From contig JAEZZA010000027.1 of NCBI GenBank assembly GCA_023442525.1, positions 1 through 64,000 on the forward strand: DNA of 64,000 bases, in the 5' to 3' direction. The position numbers and the translations under genes were made by a program. The DNA comes from Bacteroidota bacterium (lineage in GTDB: Bacteria; Bacteroidota; Bacteroidia; Bacteroidales; UBA10428). Shown piece after piece: positions 25,831-36,091 of the stretch. Under the pieces are notes generated by a model. It made no database searches. It had not been told where the DNA came from and saw only the letters and a program-made list of their open reading frames with translations. How positions within the stretch are numbered: the first letter of the stretch is position 1; each line of letters starts with the position of its first letter.

Positions 25831-28032
25831 CTACTGAATCAGTACTTTAAGTGAAAGTCGTTCACCTTCGCTGACTGCATTTACTATGTAAACTCCGGGA
25901 TTAAGCCTGATTCTGCAGTGGATAATCTGTTCCGTACCTGTGGTTTCATTATTAACCCTGATACCGGAAGTATTAACAATCTCAATGTTTATGCTTTTCT
26001 GAAGAGGATTGTATATTTCCAGGTTCAACCATTCCACAGCAGGATTGGGTAATGCTAATAACGAAAATGAAGCATGGGGGATATCATCTACGGGTGTTGC
26101 ACAATTGCCCGGCATGTTCAGGTCCATCCACTGTGCCCTTTGGAGTATCCAGTTCTTCATGAAATTTATATCCTCGGTATAATTATTTCCCACAAAAGCA
26201 TTGGGCCAGACGTATTGTCCATGAATCGGCCATTGGGTGAAATTTCTGCCGATGGCTTCATCCATGGTGTCCACGTATGCGTCGATTACTTCCATCAGTC
26301 TCTCGTCAGAAAGTACATCCTCTCGGAGTTGTTTCCACCGGCAATTGAGATTATTCCTAAAATACTCATCACTCAGAAATCGCGTCCACCAATACGGAGT
26401 TCCCCATCCGTCGGCCTCTATCGGGTAGTTCCACCCCGATACAACCGATGCATAGTAATAATCGGCATTTCCGAATGCCAGGTCGTAGTCCCACACCGGC
26501 CCCATTTTAATCAACGGATCCCTGTCGTCACGGTCTTTATGAAGGAAAGTGCTTAAACGGTAGCCGTCTACGTTTTTGCTCAATTCAACCAGAATGAAAT
26601 AGTCGATGAATGTCTGTACGTTGATGTAATTGCGGTATCCGATATATGGATCGCGGTAATCACTGCCAAATAAGGCATCTTCGAAACGGTTAATACGGTT
26701 ACGGATATAGTTCTGCTGAACCGGCAGTATATCTTCCCATTTCGGGTAATGCCAGGCAAAGAACGGACCCATATCCCCCGATCCGCTTCCCTTGTATTTT
26801 GAGAACCACCCGTCGGTGTAGCTTCCGTCGGCCGAGCGGTCGATTTTTATAATATAACCACCGGTAAGATCATTGCCTACAACGTCCGACGTATCAAGCC
26901 TGGCAATGGCTACCCGCGTTGAATCACGTTTGATTCTTTCAATCAGCACGTATAATCCCTGATAATAATAATCCACGTACAATTCGCAGAATCTGGCCCT
27001 GGGAGCATAATTCCCCATGTCGCGCGCAAGGTCGTAAGCCAGACGGTTACGTATAAGCGATTTGTCCGAATACGGTCCATGTAATACCCAGTCGGATTCG
27101 GGAGGCATTCCCAACAACGACACTACCGAATCCTCTCCGAGGATGGTCCGGGTTTCGAAACCATAGTTTTTCTTTGGAAAAGCTAAAGATGATGATCCGC
27201 GGAATTCAATCCCGGCTTTGCCTGAGTATCCGTTCCATGGATCGTCGGTATGGTTGAGCATACCGGGGCCGTTGTCGATTACACCCATATCGACGGTTAC
27301 CTTGTTATCCGGTATGATGCTGTTTCCGTTGGTAAATACAATTACCAGTGGCAGGTAAGATTCTGAGTTGCCGGTATAGGGCTCAACAAACCACCAGGGA
27401 ACTTTATTGTAGTAAGATCCGGTCGATTTTAAACCAACCGAAAAGAAGGCCCTGCAAGTCATATCGCTCGATGAACTTCCGTAATTATTTACCTGAACAG
27501 CCAGAACATTCGTGCCATTCACCAGGCATTGCCGGAGCTTTTTTTTGAAGACCATGAACTGGGGAGGAGTCTGTCCCTGATACATCACTGCTTCATGATC
27601 AACAGCAGGGAAAGAAGTGGCCGGATCCTGTCCTGCTGATCCCATATTCGACCGTGCAATTTCAAAACCATTGATCCAGGCTATAAATCCATCGTCGTAG
27701 TCCATGTGAAGCAGGGCGAGTTCAATTAGCGAGGTATCCTGAATATCAAAATTAATTCTTATGTGTACAGAAACCGGATAAGGAGTGAAAGGTATTTCAG
27801 TCAGGTCATCATAATCTGCATATCCGAAACCTCCGGCGCCTGCCGGCCAGGCCGAATCATCAAATTCGTTTTGATACCATCCTGCAGGCGGATACGATGT
27901 TGTATTCACATAGTAGCGCCATAAATCGCTTCCAAATACAATGGTTTCCCAATGATCAATTGCCGGCTGGGAAAAGGCAGACTGAATGAAAAGTGTGCAT
28001 ATAACGAAATAATTAAATAGCCTTTTTACCAT
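25831..28032 (-). CDS. CotH-family protein with T9SS type A sorting domain
   Basis: 733 residues with a signal peptide (cleavage after SAFSQ), an N-terminal galactose-binding-like domain, a CotH kinase-like domain (about 225-600) with GIEFRGSSSLAFPKKNYGFETR-type start, RNRLAYDLARDM, VLIERIKRD and WDYDLAFGNADYY, and a type A sorting domain at the end (PNPAVEWLNLEIYNPL... LNPGVYIVNAVSEGERLSLKVLIQ). CotH-family proteins are atypical protein kinases in some species; in Bacteroidota they are exported and of unknown role. Confidence 0.9.
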   Translation of the reverse strand: MVKRLFNYFVICTLFIQSAFSQPAIDHWETIVFGSDLWRYYVNTTSYPPAGWYQNEFDDSAWPAGAGGFGYADYDDLTEIPFTPYPVSVHIRINFDIQDTSLIELALLHMDYDDGFIAWINGFEIARSNMGSAGQDPATSFPAVDHEAVMYQGQTPPQFMVFKKKLRQCLVNGTNVLAVQVNNYGSSSSDMTCRAFFSVGLKSTGSYYNKVPWWFVEPYTGNSESYLPLVIVFTNGNSIIPDNKVTVDMGVIDNGPGMLNHTDDPWNGYSGKAGIEFRGSSSLAFPKKNYGFETRTILGEDSVVSLLGMPPESDWVLHGPYSDKSLIRNRLAYDLARDMGNYAPRARFCELYVDYYYQGLYVLIERIKRDSTRVAIARLDTSDVVGNDLTGGYIIKIDRSADGSYTDGWFSKYKGSGSGDMGPFFAWHYPKWEDILPVQQNYIRNRINRFEDALFGSDYRDPYIGYRNYINVQTFIDYFILVELSKNVDGYRLSTFLHKDRDDRDPLIKMGPVWDYDLAFGNADYYYASVVSGWNYPIEADGWGTPYWWTRFLSDEYFRNNLNCRWKQLREDVLSDERLMEVIDAYVDTMDEAIGRNFTQWPIHGQYVWPNAFVGNNYTEDINFMKNWILQRAQWMDLNMPGNCATPVDDIPHASFSLLALPNPAVEWLNLEIYNPLQKSINIEIVNTSGIRVNNETTGTEQIIHCRIRLNPGVYIVNAVSEGERLSLKVLIQ

Positions 28033-28184
28033 AACCGGGATATTTACAGGTTATATACGCAATTTATGCCTTAAAGTCATTTGCCGGGTCTGGCAAAGTT
28101 TAGAAAATTGTAAGTAAATTTACGATAATGTCCGGTCAAGGTAGCCGGAATATTCACTCAAAAATTAAATAAAATATTTGCAGT

Positions 28185-29375
28185 ATGACAAAAATAGCCA
28201 TGCTTGGTGCAGGATTTATTGGTGATTTCTATACATTTTCATTGCATGGGCAGCGAAGCCGCGACAGGGTAGAGATCATCTATTCGCGTGATGATTCAAG
28301 GGGAAAAGTTTTTGCAGCAAAGCACGGGATTCCGAAGTGGACAACATCAATGAAAGATGCCATTAATGATCCCAATGTGGAGGCCGTGGTTATTGGTTTG
28401 CCAAACAATCTCCATCTTGAAGCGGTTAAACTTTGTGCGGAAGCACGCAAGGCGGTGTTTTGCACCAAGCCTCTTGGGACCAATGCCCGTGAAGCCCTTC
28501 AGATGCTTGAAGCAGTCGAAAAGGCAGGGATAACACATGGTTATCTTGAAGACCTCGTGTATACGCCAAAGACTTTAAAGGCATTGGAATCAGTTCGTGC
28601 AGGGGCCATAGGAGAAGTTATATGGGCAAGGTCGAGAGAAACCCATCCGGGTCCGCATAGCGACTGGTTCTGGACAAAACAGATCTCGGGCGGAGGTGTG
28701 CTTCTCGATATGGGATGTCATTGCATCGAAATCGCCAGGAGCTACATTGGTAAAGATATTAAGCCTGTTGAAGTTGTATGCTGGGCCGACACGTTGGTGA
28801 AACCCATTGAGGCCGAGGATAACGCTCTTGGTTGGGTTAGATACGAAAATGGTGCTATTGGACAGTTTGAAGTCAGCTGGTCGTTCCGTGGCGGTATGGA
28901 CCTTCGCGACGAAGCAATGGGTACCGAGGGAACTATATGGACCAATAATTTCCTGCGTACAGGCTTTGAAATGTTCACTGCAGGTGGTAAAGGCGGATAC
29001 GTTGCCGAGAAAGCCGAAACCGAAAAAGGATGGATCTTTCCCGTAGGCGACGAGGTTGTTGAACTGGGATATACACATATGTTCACCGACATGTTTGCCG
29101 CAATGGAAAACAAGACACTACCCGTGGAATCGTTCTATGACGGCTATATTGTTAACGAAATTATGGACGCCTGTTACCGGTCGGCCCAATCAAAAAAATG
29201 GGAACCGGTGAAACTGGAGGTTTGGCGCGGACGTGAGAAAACGCCTCCAATTAATGCACTGCAGGATTATGATGCAGACCATTTACTGGTGAAGGAAGAG
29301 AAGATGCCCGACGGCTCTGTTAAACTCATTCTTAAGGATAAGAAAACAGGTAAGATAACTCAACAGGTTAAATAG
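28185..29375 (+). CDS. Gfo/Idh/MocA-family oxidoreductase
   Basis: The 396-residue protein begins MTKIAMLGAGFIGDFYTFSL with a Rossmann GAGFIG motif (8-13) and has FCTKPLGTN, the family Lys-Pro pair. The C-terminal alpha/beta domain contains SGGGVLLDMGCHCIEIARSYIG with the catalytic-type His. It oxidises or reduces a sugar or inositol derivative with NAD(P); the substrate cannot be told. The region 28033-28184 before it has no gene. A strong terminator follows. Confidence 0.88.
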   Translation: MTKIAMLGAGFIGDFYTFSLHGQRSRDRVEIIYSRDDSRGKVFAAKHGIPKWTTSMKDAINDPNVEAVVIGLPNNLHLEAVKLCAEARKAVFCTKPLGTNAREALQMLEAVEKAGITHGYLEDLVYTPKTLKALESVRAGAIGEVIWARSRETHPGPHSDWFWTKQISGGGVLLDMGCHCIEIARSYIGKDIKPVEVVCWADTLVKPIEAEDNALGWVRYENGAIGQFEVSWSFRGGMDLRDEAMGTEGTIWTNNFLRTGFEMFTAGGKGGYVAEKAETEKGWIFPVGDEVVELGYTHMFTDMFAAMENKTLPVESFYDGYIVNEIMDACYRSAQSKKWEPVKLEVWRGREKTPPINALQDYDADHLLVKEEKMPDGSVKLILKDKKTGKITQQVK

Positions 29376-29409
29376 ATCTACTCCCCTTTTACCGGATCTA
29401 CCTTTTCAT

Positions 29410-29443
29410 GGGCTTCACTTTTCATTGGTGAAGCCCTTTTTTT
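29410..29443 (+). terminator. Intrinsic terminator after the oxidoreductase gene
   Basis: GGGCTTCAC and GTGAAGCCC form a perfect 9-base stem around TTTTCATTG, followed by seven T. The rest of the gap up to 29660 holds a promoter box and no credible gene. Confidence 0.9.
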
Positions 29444-29582
29444 GCCTCAACCGGATCGGGATGCAAAAACTGTGGAAATTTTCCACACTCCTTCATCGGA
29501 TTCTACACATTCAAAACAATCCCAAATAAATCGCTTTAAATTATAACTAATTGATAAATAGTCATGTGATGAATGTCTGTGT

Positions 29583-29590
29583 TATATTTG
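29583..29590 (+). promoter_or_regulatory. -7 promoter box (TATATTTG)
   Basis: TATATTTG fits TAnnTTTG. It lies about 70 bases before the ATG of the small exported protein at 29661, giving a leader of about 60 bases. Confidence 0.55.
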
Positions 29591-29660
29591 AATTAATGGC
29601 ACGGATATTTCTATACATACTTCGACAAATAATTAGTTCAAATTAAATTTTTATTAGGTT

Positions 29661-30104
29661 ATGAAAAAAGTAATGATTTTAGCAGTTGCTGCAGCTCTTA
29701 TAGGATTAGCTGCACCAAATACAATGGCTCAGGTACCGGGTTCATCTCAACCTTCATCAACACCTTCACAACAGCAGGAAGATGATCTTGAAAAACAGAC
29801 ACCCAGCTCCACAACTCAGCCAGGAACATCCGGTTCGAGTGGTGATTATGGTACAAGTGGTTCACAATCCGGTTCTCAGACAGGAACAAGTGGCACGTCA
29901 GCAATAGAATATAAAGACGAAGTAAAGACCGCTGATCTTCCTGAAGCCATAACCAGATCAATTAATGAAAAATATCCCGGTTATAAAACCGAAAAAGTTT
30001 TCCGTGGTAGTGACGGAACTTACAAAGTTAAGTTAAGCAAGGGTGAAGAAATGCAGACACTTTTCCTTGATGCAAGAGGAGAGGTTGTAAAGATGAAGAA
30101 GTAA
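29661..30104 (+). CDS. Small exported protein with PepSY-like C-terminal domain
   Basis: 147 residues: a signal peptide (cleavage near NTMAQ), a linker of about 55 residues made almost only of Ser, Thr, Gly, Gln and Pro, and a compact domain from about 85 (KTADLPEAITRSINEKYPGYKTEKVF...YKVKLSKGEEMQTLFLDARGEVVKMKK). The end resembles PepSY-like/BLIP-type folds common in Bacteroidota periplasm. Its role is unknown. It is a single-gene unit between two terminators. Confidence 0.75.
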   Translation: MKKVMILAVAAALIGLAAPNTMAQVPGSSQPSSTPSQQQEDDLEKQTPSSTTQPGTSGSSGDYGTSGSQSGSQTGTSGTSAIEYKDEVKTADLPEAITRSINEKYPGYKTEKVFRGSDGTYKVKLSKGEEMQTLFLDARGEVVKMKK

Positions 30105-30177
30105 CCCCTGCTGGTCTACCCGGCATTCACAACCAAGCCTTACTGTTAGAGTCAGTTATTGGTAAGGAGTATTAACA

Positions 30178-30221
30178 AGCCTTTGTTGAGGGATAACTCC
30201 CGAGACAAAGGCTATTTTTTT
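30178..30221 (+). terminator. Intrinsic terminator after the PepSY-like gene
   Basis: AGCCTTTGT and ACAAAGGCT form a 9-base stem with a small inner GGGA/TCCC pairing in the loop, followed by ATTTTTTT. Confidence 0.88.
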
Positions 30222-30298
30222 GCATACTGCAAATCAGAGTCGCATTCGAAATGAACTAAAGTCATTTATGGTTGGTTTATTGACTATTATACCGTTAC

Positions 30299-31660
30299 AT
30301 GACAAACATTTTAATTATTGACGATGATGTCACATTTGGCCTGATGCTCAAGACACTGCTCGAAAAGAACAAATACAGTGTTACCAGTGTTTTTTCACCT
30401 GTTGAGGCAAAAAAAATAATTACCGATCACAAATTTGAAATTGTTCTCACGGATATGCGGATGCCTGAAATCAGCGGACTTGACCTTATAGGCCCGATAA
30501 AAAAGCTATCCCCCGACACTCAGATAATTCTGATGACCAGTTATGCCGACGTAGCCACTGCTATAAAATCGATCAAACTGGGGGCTTTCGATTATATATC
30601 CAAGCCTGTAAATCCCGATGAATTGTTGAGCCTGATCAATGAAGCCGAAAAACATGCCGGAGGTAAAAACGGAACACCCGATCTGAAGAAAATCAGCGAA
30701 GATTATCTCGAAGGTGTAAGTATTCAATCGCGACAGCTTAATGAGATCATCAACCTGGTGGCTCCCACACCCATGTCGGTTTTAATTGTCGGTGAAAGTG
30801 GGACCGGCAAGGAATACATTGCAAGAAAAATACACAGGAATAGTCAGCGGAGCTCGCATCCGTTTATAGCTGTTGATTGTGGTGCCATACCCCGCGAACT
30901 TGCCGCAAGCGAATTTTTCGGTCATATCAAGGGGTCGTTTACCGGTGCTATCGCCGATAAAACCGGCTATTTTGAAATCGCAAACGGAGGAACACTTTTT
31001 CTGGATGAAATCGGAAATCTTTCGTATGACATCCAGATCCAGCTCCTGAGAGCATTGCAGGAACATATCATAAAGCCGGTGGGTAGTAATAAATCAATTA
31101 GCGTGAATCTGAGAATCATTACAGCAACCAATGAAGATCTCTCGGATGCTATGGAAAAGGGTAATTTCAGAAAAGATCTGTATCACCGGTTAAATGAATT
31201 CCAGATTGCAGCTCCCCGGCTTGTGGAACGGAAACCGGATATCATGCTTTTTGCACGTTATTTTCTGAAACAGGCGAATCAATACCTTGATAAAAACGTT
31301 GAAGGCTTTGACGAAGAAATTGAAAAAGTATTTTTAACTTATTCCTGGCCCGGTAATCTGCGGGAACTTAAGAATATAGTACGCCGGGCAACGTTGTTGG
31401 CCAAGGGCACTGCAATTACAGTTAAAGATATACCTCCTGAATTATATGAAAAACCTGCTCATGAAGATCTGCCGGGACCTCTGCGACCTTCCGATGAACC
31501 CGAAAGGATTATGAAAGCCCTGGAAGCTACAGAGTTTAATAAAAGCAAAGCAGCACGCCTGCTGAACATCGATCGTAAAACGTTATATAATAAAATTAAA
31601 CTCTATAATATTAATATCAACGGAAAGGAATTCGAATCGCAGGATACGGATGACAATTAA
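30299..31660 (+). CDS. NtrC-family sigma-54-dependent response regulator
   Basis: 453 residues: an N-terminal receiver (1-118) with phospho-acceptor Asp52 in LTDMRMPEISG, a sigma-54 AAA+ domain with Walker A GESGTGKE, the sigma-54 contact loop GSFTGAIADKTGYFE and Walker B GGTLFLDEIGN, and a Fis-type helix-turn-helix at the end (NKSKAARLLNIDRKTLYNKIKLY). It activates sigma-54 promoters after phosphorylation. The neighbouring hybrid kinase, encoded tail-to-tail with stop codons sharing TTAA, is the probable partner. Confidence 0.95.
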   Translation: MTNILIIDDDVTFGLMLKTLLEKNKYSVTSVFSPVEAKKIITDHKFEIVLTDMRMPEISGLDLIGPIKKLSPDTQIILMTSYADVATAIKSIKLGAFDYISKPVNPDELLSLINEAEKHAGGKNGTPDLKKISEDYLEGVSIQSRQLNEIINLVAPTPMSVLIVGESGTGKEYIARKIHRNSQRSSHPFIAVDCGAIPRELAASEFFGHIKGSFTGAIADKTGYFEIANGGTLFLDEIGNLSYDIQIQLLRALQEHIIKPVGSNKSISVNLRIITATNEDLSDAMEKGNFRKDLYHRLNEFQIAAPRLVERKPDIMLFARYFLKQANQYLDKNVEGFDEEIEKVFLTYSWPGNLRELKNIVRRATLLAKGTAITVKDIPPELYEKPAHEDLPGPLRPSDEPERIMKALEATEFNKSKAARLLNIDRKTLYNKIKLYNININGKEFESQDTDDN

Positions 31661-34119
31661 ACTACAATTCCCTGTTCTTCACAAAATACGTTAATGAATT
31701 CTCCAATCCTGTTCAGCGCTTCACCTGTCAGTTGAAGCCATTCATCTTCAGACATCGATTCGTACTCTCGCTCAATTTTCCTTAACATATCTACAATTTT
31801 ACGGGCATCCAGTTGCCTGTACATCGCTATCATTTTATGGGCCAGGTCAGCCATCAATTTTCGGTCGCGTTCCCTGATGTATTTATCAAATACTATCAGA
31901 TTCTCATAACTCGATTCGGCAAATGAAGTTAATATTCGCTGAACACTTTCGTGATCATCAAGTGCAAACTGCCGGATCTGATCGAGACTGTACCGGTATA
32001 TTCCGGTTTTGGCTGCGGCCGGATCAGGTGTGATAAGATGAGCATCAACTTTCTTTATTACATTTTCAATCACCGAAATCAATTCATCAGGTGTTACCGA
32101 TTTCTTCAGAATTGCCGAAAACAAGGCATCACCAGTATCCGGTGAGTCGGTTCCGGTGAGAAGTATCACTGGCACCATTTTTCCCGATTTTCTTTGCAGA
32201 TATGATATCACATCCATTCCATTCATCATGGGCATCTGCAAATCAGTGATAATGATGTCGGGTTGATATTTTCCACTGACCGCATCCATTGCCGATGTAC
32301 AGTGATCGACAATAAATCCCGATTTTGCAAGCAATTCAGCCGTCATATTTAAAAAAACAAGATCGTCGTCTATCAGAAGTACTCTTTTCTTTGGTGTATT
32401 TTCTGATGCATGAACCGGTGCGCTTAATTCCTTTGCGTGTATTAAAAGCGGCAGGGCAATAGTGAAAAGACTTCCCTTGCCGGGTTCGCTCTCCAGTGTA
32501 ATATCGCCATCCAGAAGTGCAACTATTCTCCGCGAAATGCTTAAGCCCAAACCGGCTCCGTCATATTCATCCGATACCCTGGTAAATTCGTTAAAGATGA
32601 TCCGGCTGTGCTCTTCTGAAATTCCAATTCCCGTATCATGAACTTTGAAAATCACCTTTTCCGATTTCGGATTTATTTTCTCGCTGGTAACGTGTACCAT
32701 TACGCTGCCCGAATGCGTGTACTTAATAGCATTTGAAATGATGTTCCCGATAACCTGCTTAATCCTTACCGGATCGTTATAATATTCGTTTTCCGGCGGA
32801 ATATCGAATTTGAGAGTGAAATCAAGATTCCGGGCCGATGCTTCGGGATAAAAACTTGAAAAGGAATCGTTCACCAGCTCATACAAATTGAAACCTTTAT
32901 ATTCAAATTTTAGCTTTCCGGTTTCGAGCCTTGTGAGATCAACCAGATCGGTAACCAGTTTAAGAATATGATCGCCCGATTTATTGATATAATCCAGATA
33001 CAATTGCCGTTTATCCCTGTTGTCGGCCTCATTCATCAGTCGTGCGTAACCCATTACCGAAGCCAGAGGTGATTTTATATCGTGTGTGATGCTCAGCATT
33101 ATTTGCTCTTTGCTCTTCAATAGTGTGTCGGAATAGGCTTTGGCTATTTCAAGTTCGTACCTGTATCGCTGGCTCCGTGTAATATCTTTCAGGATGAGAA
33201 TAATAAACAAAATTATGATCACCAGGGCAAGTACCCCAAGTGCAATCAGATACCCGGTGGTCATCCTTATCCGCTCCTGCAACGTGTTCAATTCCCGCAA
33301 CGAGTTTATGAAAATGTCTTTTTCAAACAGTGATAGCATTTGCCTGAGCTGAACAGTAATGGTCCTGTCGTTTGCCAGCACTTCCTTCTGTTTTCTTGCA
33401 AGCTGTAATTCGCTGTTTTCATTTTCTTTCTTTATATCCAGCATGATTGAGGTTAGAAACTGTATAACTGAATCAGCAGTATTAAATTCGTTAATTATCG
33501 TATCAGTCTGGATGATCTGCTGTTTATTGATACTGAAGATTGAATCATTTCCGGGATTGAAAGCATACCTGAGGCGTTCGAAGAAATTCTTTTTTTTCTG
33601 TTCAACAAATGTGCTTTCACTCTTATCTGTTATAATGGTTTTTATGTTCAGGAGCGCATTTATAGAATCCTTATTAATGTTGAAACGATCCATTGCCCTT
33701 GCGTACATATCGTCGGAACTCGATTTTTTAAGCAGGCTGAGTTCCTTCAGATTCGCCCTTTTCTTTTCAAGAAGGTTAACTATGCTGTCGTTATGTACCC
33801 TTTCGGCCGGATTATCCGTCAATCGCGACAGGGTATCGAACTGAAGGAAAATCTCATTCATTAACTTCTCGTAGTTTCTGTAATGAACTGTACTTCCTGT
33901 TTGTGAATACGATCTTTCAAGCGCCTCGGCCTGATATAGATTGGTAAGTACCGATGTAAAATAAAGGATCTTACTGTTCAGCCGGGTCATCCTGCTGTCA
34001 CTGTCGGTATACACGTTTACTTCTGAATAGATCAACCAGACGGTAAAAGCTGCAATTCCGGCGAGGGAAAAATACCCAAGCAGAATCTTCAATTTTACGC
34101 TATCCCATGGCTTACGCAT
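31657..34119 (-). CDS. Hybrid sensor histidine kinase with receiver and HPt domains
   Basis: 820 residues. Two membrane helices (about 12-31 and 289-310) enclose a long periplasmic helical sensor domain. Then come HisKA with His346 in SITHDIKSPLAS, a HATPase domain (VIGNIISNAIKYTHSG, FKVHDTGIGIS, DGAGLGLSISRRIVALLDG), a receiver (RVLLIDDDLVF, IIITDLQMPMMNG) and a C-terminal HPt domain with His761 in LAHKMIAMYRQ. The phosphorelay His-Asp-His could pass phosphate to the receiver of the facing NtrC regulator. The sensed signal is unknown. Confidence 0.93.
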   Translation of the reverse strand: MRKPWDSVKLKILLGYFSLAGIAAFTVWLIYSEVNVYTDSDSRMTRLNSKILYFTSVLTNLYQAEALERSYSQTGSTVHYRNYEKLMNEIFLQFDTLSRLTDNPAERVHNDSIVNLLEKKRANLKELSLLKKSSSDDMYARAMDRFNINKDSINALLNIKTIITDKSESTFVEQKKKNFFERLRYAFNPGNDSIFSINKQQIIQTDTIINEFNTADSVIQFLTSIMLDIKKENENSELQLARKQKEVLANDRTITVQLRQMLSLFEKDIFINSLRELNTLQERIRMTTGYLIALGVLALVIIILFIILILKDITRSQRYRYELEIAKAYSDTLLKSKEQIMLSITHDIKSPLASVMGYARLMNEADNRDKRQLYLDYINKSGDHILKLVTDLVDLTRLETGKLKFEYKGFNLYELVNDSFSSFYPEASARNLDFTLKFDIPPENEYYNDPVRIKQVIGNIISNAIKYTHSGSVMVHVTSEKINPKSEKVIFKVHDTGIGISEEHSRIIFNEFTRVSDEYDGAGLGLSISRRIVALLDGDITLESEPGKGSLFTIALPLLIHAKELSAPVHASENTPKKRVLLIDDDLVFLNMTAELLAKSGFIVDHCTSAMDAVSGKYQPDIIITDLQMPMMNGMDVISYLQRKSGKMVPVILLTGTDSPDTGDALFSAILKKSVTPDELISVIENVIKKVDAHLITPDPAAAKTGIYRYSLDQIRQFALDDHESVQRILTSFAESSYENLIVFDKYIRERDRKLMADLAHKMIAMYRQLDARKIVDMLRKIEREYESMSEDEWLQLTGEALNRIGEFINVFCEEQGIVV

Positions 34120-34297
34120 GAACCTTGCCTTTTTTGACTTCAGTAAACTAACGGATAAGTGATATGATTGTTCGCTCTGAATTCAAATGCCGCCACGATA
34201 AATCGGGATTATGAAGGGATGACTTTTTCCGATTTTATTTGTTTGTTTTTAAACCGGATACGTCCTGGTGTTAAATGAATCCAATTTTATTTTACGA

Positions 34298-36091
34298 ATG
34301 GAGAATCTAAACTATGGTGTAATTGGCAATTGCAGAACTGCCGCATTAATTTCAAATAAGGGAAGCATTGACTGGTGCTGTATGCCCGATTTCGACTCTC
34401 CATCAATATTTGCCAGTATCCTGGATACGGAAAAAGGCGGATCATTCAGCTTTGAAGTTGATAATCAGTACCACATCACACAGGAATACTTAAAAAACAC
34501 AAATATTCTTAAAACTACCTATAAGTCCGATGAGGGAGTTTTCGAAGTGATCGATTTCATGCCACGCTACGAGATCACTGAAGGTGATTATTTTACTCCG
34601 GCTGAAATTCACAGGTTCATCCGTTTAGTATCGGGACAACCGGTTTTCCGGGTTAACTATAATCCCTTACTGAATTACTCCCTTGATGAAGTAGCTCACA
34701 CTGTCCAGGAAAACCACATCCGGTCGTATTCGGTGCAATGGCCAACCAATTGTATTTATCTTTATTCAAGCCTCAAACCTGACGACATTATATCGCAAAA
34801 GGAAATCAAGCTAACGCAGGACGAGTTTTTATTACTTTCATATAATCAAAAACTGATTGAACTTGATATAGAAAGAGTATATCTCGAATACCAGCGAACC
34901 AAAGTATACTGGCTTAACTGGACCAACCGTTCAAAGAAATACCTTAAATACAATCAGGAAATTCAGCGAAGCCTGCTTGTGCTGAAAATCATGACGTACG
35001 AACCCACCGGTGCAATCCTTGCTGCACTTACAACAAGTATTCCCGAATCGATTGGCGAAGTACGCAACTGGGATTACCGTTTCTGCTGGCTTCGCGATGC
35101 TTCCATGTCAGTGGATACTTTATTGCGAATGGGTCATTTTCACAGTGCCCGAAGGTTCCTCAGTTTCATAATGGGTATCCTCAAATCAAAAAGCGAATCT
35201 TTTATGATCATGTACGGGATTAGAGGTGAACGCGATCTTACTGAAACAACTCTTACTCACCTTTCGGGATATGAGAACTCGAGTCCCGTTCGTATAGGAA
35301 ACGCGGCATATCTCCAAAAACAAAACGATGTTTTCGGCTATCTTCTGAATGTAATTCACAGGTATTATCAGTTTTTCTCAGGCACACTTGACGAAATAGA
35401 AGATATCTGGGAAATTGTCAGAAATATAATTCAAACGGTAACCACACATTGGGAGCTGCCCGACAAAGGTATCTGGGAGATCCGCAACGAAGGAAGTCAT
35501 TTTGTATTCTCAAAAATCATGAGCTGGGTAGCCATGGACCGGGCTGTGAAAATTGCGCGATTATTGAACAAGACTTCTTATGCTGACAACTGGCAGGAAA
35601 TAGCAAACGAGATCAAAAATGATGTATATAACAAAGGTTGGAATGAAGAACTCAAAACCTTTACGCAATCGTATGAAACCCAAAGCCTGGATGCCTCATT
35701 ATTGTTGATGGCCGAATATGGATTTATAGCATTCGAAGACGAGAAGTTCAGTCAAACTGTCACAGCCATCAGGGAATCATTGTTTCATAACGGATTAATG
35801 TTTCGGTACACTAACTCCGACGATTTTGGAAAACCGCTTTCATCATTTACAATCTGCACGTTCTGGCTTGTTCAGGCGTTATACCAGACAGGCCGGAAAG
35901 ATGAAGCTGAGGAGATATTCGAAGATTTGCTGAGTTGTGGAAACCACGTGGGGCTGTTCAGTGAGGATATTGATTTTTATTCGAGAAGACTTCTCGGGAA
36001 TTTTCCCCAGGCATATTCTCATCTGGCGCTGATTAATACGGCGTCGTTGTTTTCAGATGAAAAGAAGACAACTCCTTTTATCCGGCCCTGA
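34298..36091 (+). CDS. Glycoside hydrolase family 15 (glucoamylase/trehalase-like)
   Basis: 597 residues from the ATG at 34298; a GTG at 34268 is less likely. It begins MENLNYGVIGNCRTAALISNKGSIDWCCMPDFDSPSIFA, the start of the soluble GH15 group, with an N-terminal beta domain and a C-terminal (alpha/alpha)6 barrel. Key segments are NWDYRFCWLRDASMSVD and GYRGERDL-like YGIRGERDLTE. GH15 enzymes release glucose from alpha-glucans or trehalose; there is no signal peptide, so it acts in the cytoplasm, probably on stored glucan or trehalose. It ends directly against the TonB receptor gene. Confidence 0.9.
   Translation: MENLNYGVIGNCRTAALISNKGSIDWCCMPDFDSPSIFASILDTEKGGSFSFEVDNQYHITQEYLKNTNILKTTYKSDEGVFEVIDFMPRYEITEGDYFTPAEIHRFIRLVSGQPVFRVNYNPLLNYSLDEVAHTVQENHIRSYSVQWPTNCIYLYSSLKPDDIISQKEIKLTQDEFLLLSYNQKLIELDIERVYLEYQRTKVYWLNWTNRSKKYLKYNQEIQRSLLVLKIMTYEPTGAILAALTTSIPESIGEVRNWDYRFCWLRDASMSVDTLLRMGHFHSARRFLSFIMGILKSKSESFMIMYGIRGERDLTETTLTHLSGYENSSPVRIGNAAYLQKQNDVFGYLLNVIHRYYQFFSGTLDEIEDIWEIVRNIIQTVTTHWELPDKGIWEIRNEGSHFVFSKIMSWVAMDRAVKIARLLNKTSYADNWQEIANEIKNDVYNKGWNEELKTFTQSYETQSLDASLLLMAEYGFIAFEDEKFSQTVTAIRESLFHNGLMFRYTNSDDFGKPLSSFTICTFWLVQALYQTGRKDEAEEIFEDLLSCGNHVGLFSEDIDFYSRRLLGNFPQAYSHLALINTASLFSDEKKTTPFIRP

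Noticed and set aside
28107..28125. Short palindrome GTAAATTTAC before the Gfo/Idh/MocA-family gene
   Set aside because: It is AT-rich, only 10 bases, and has no nearby regulator; a chance match is likely.
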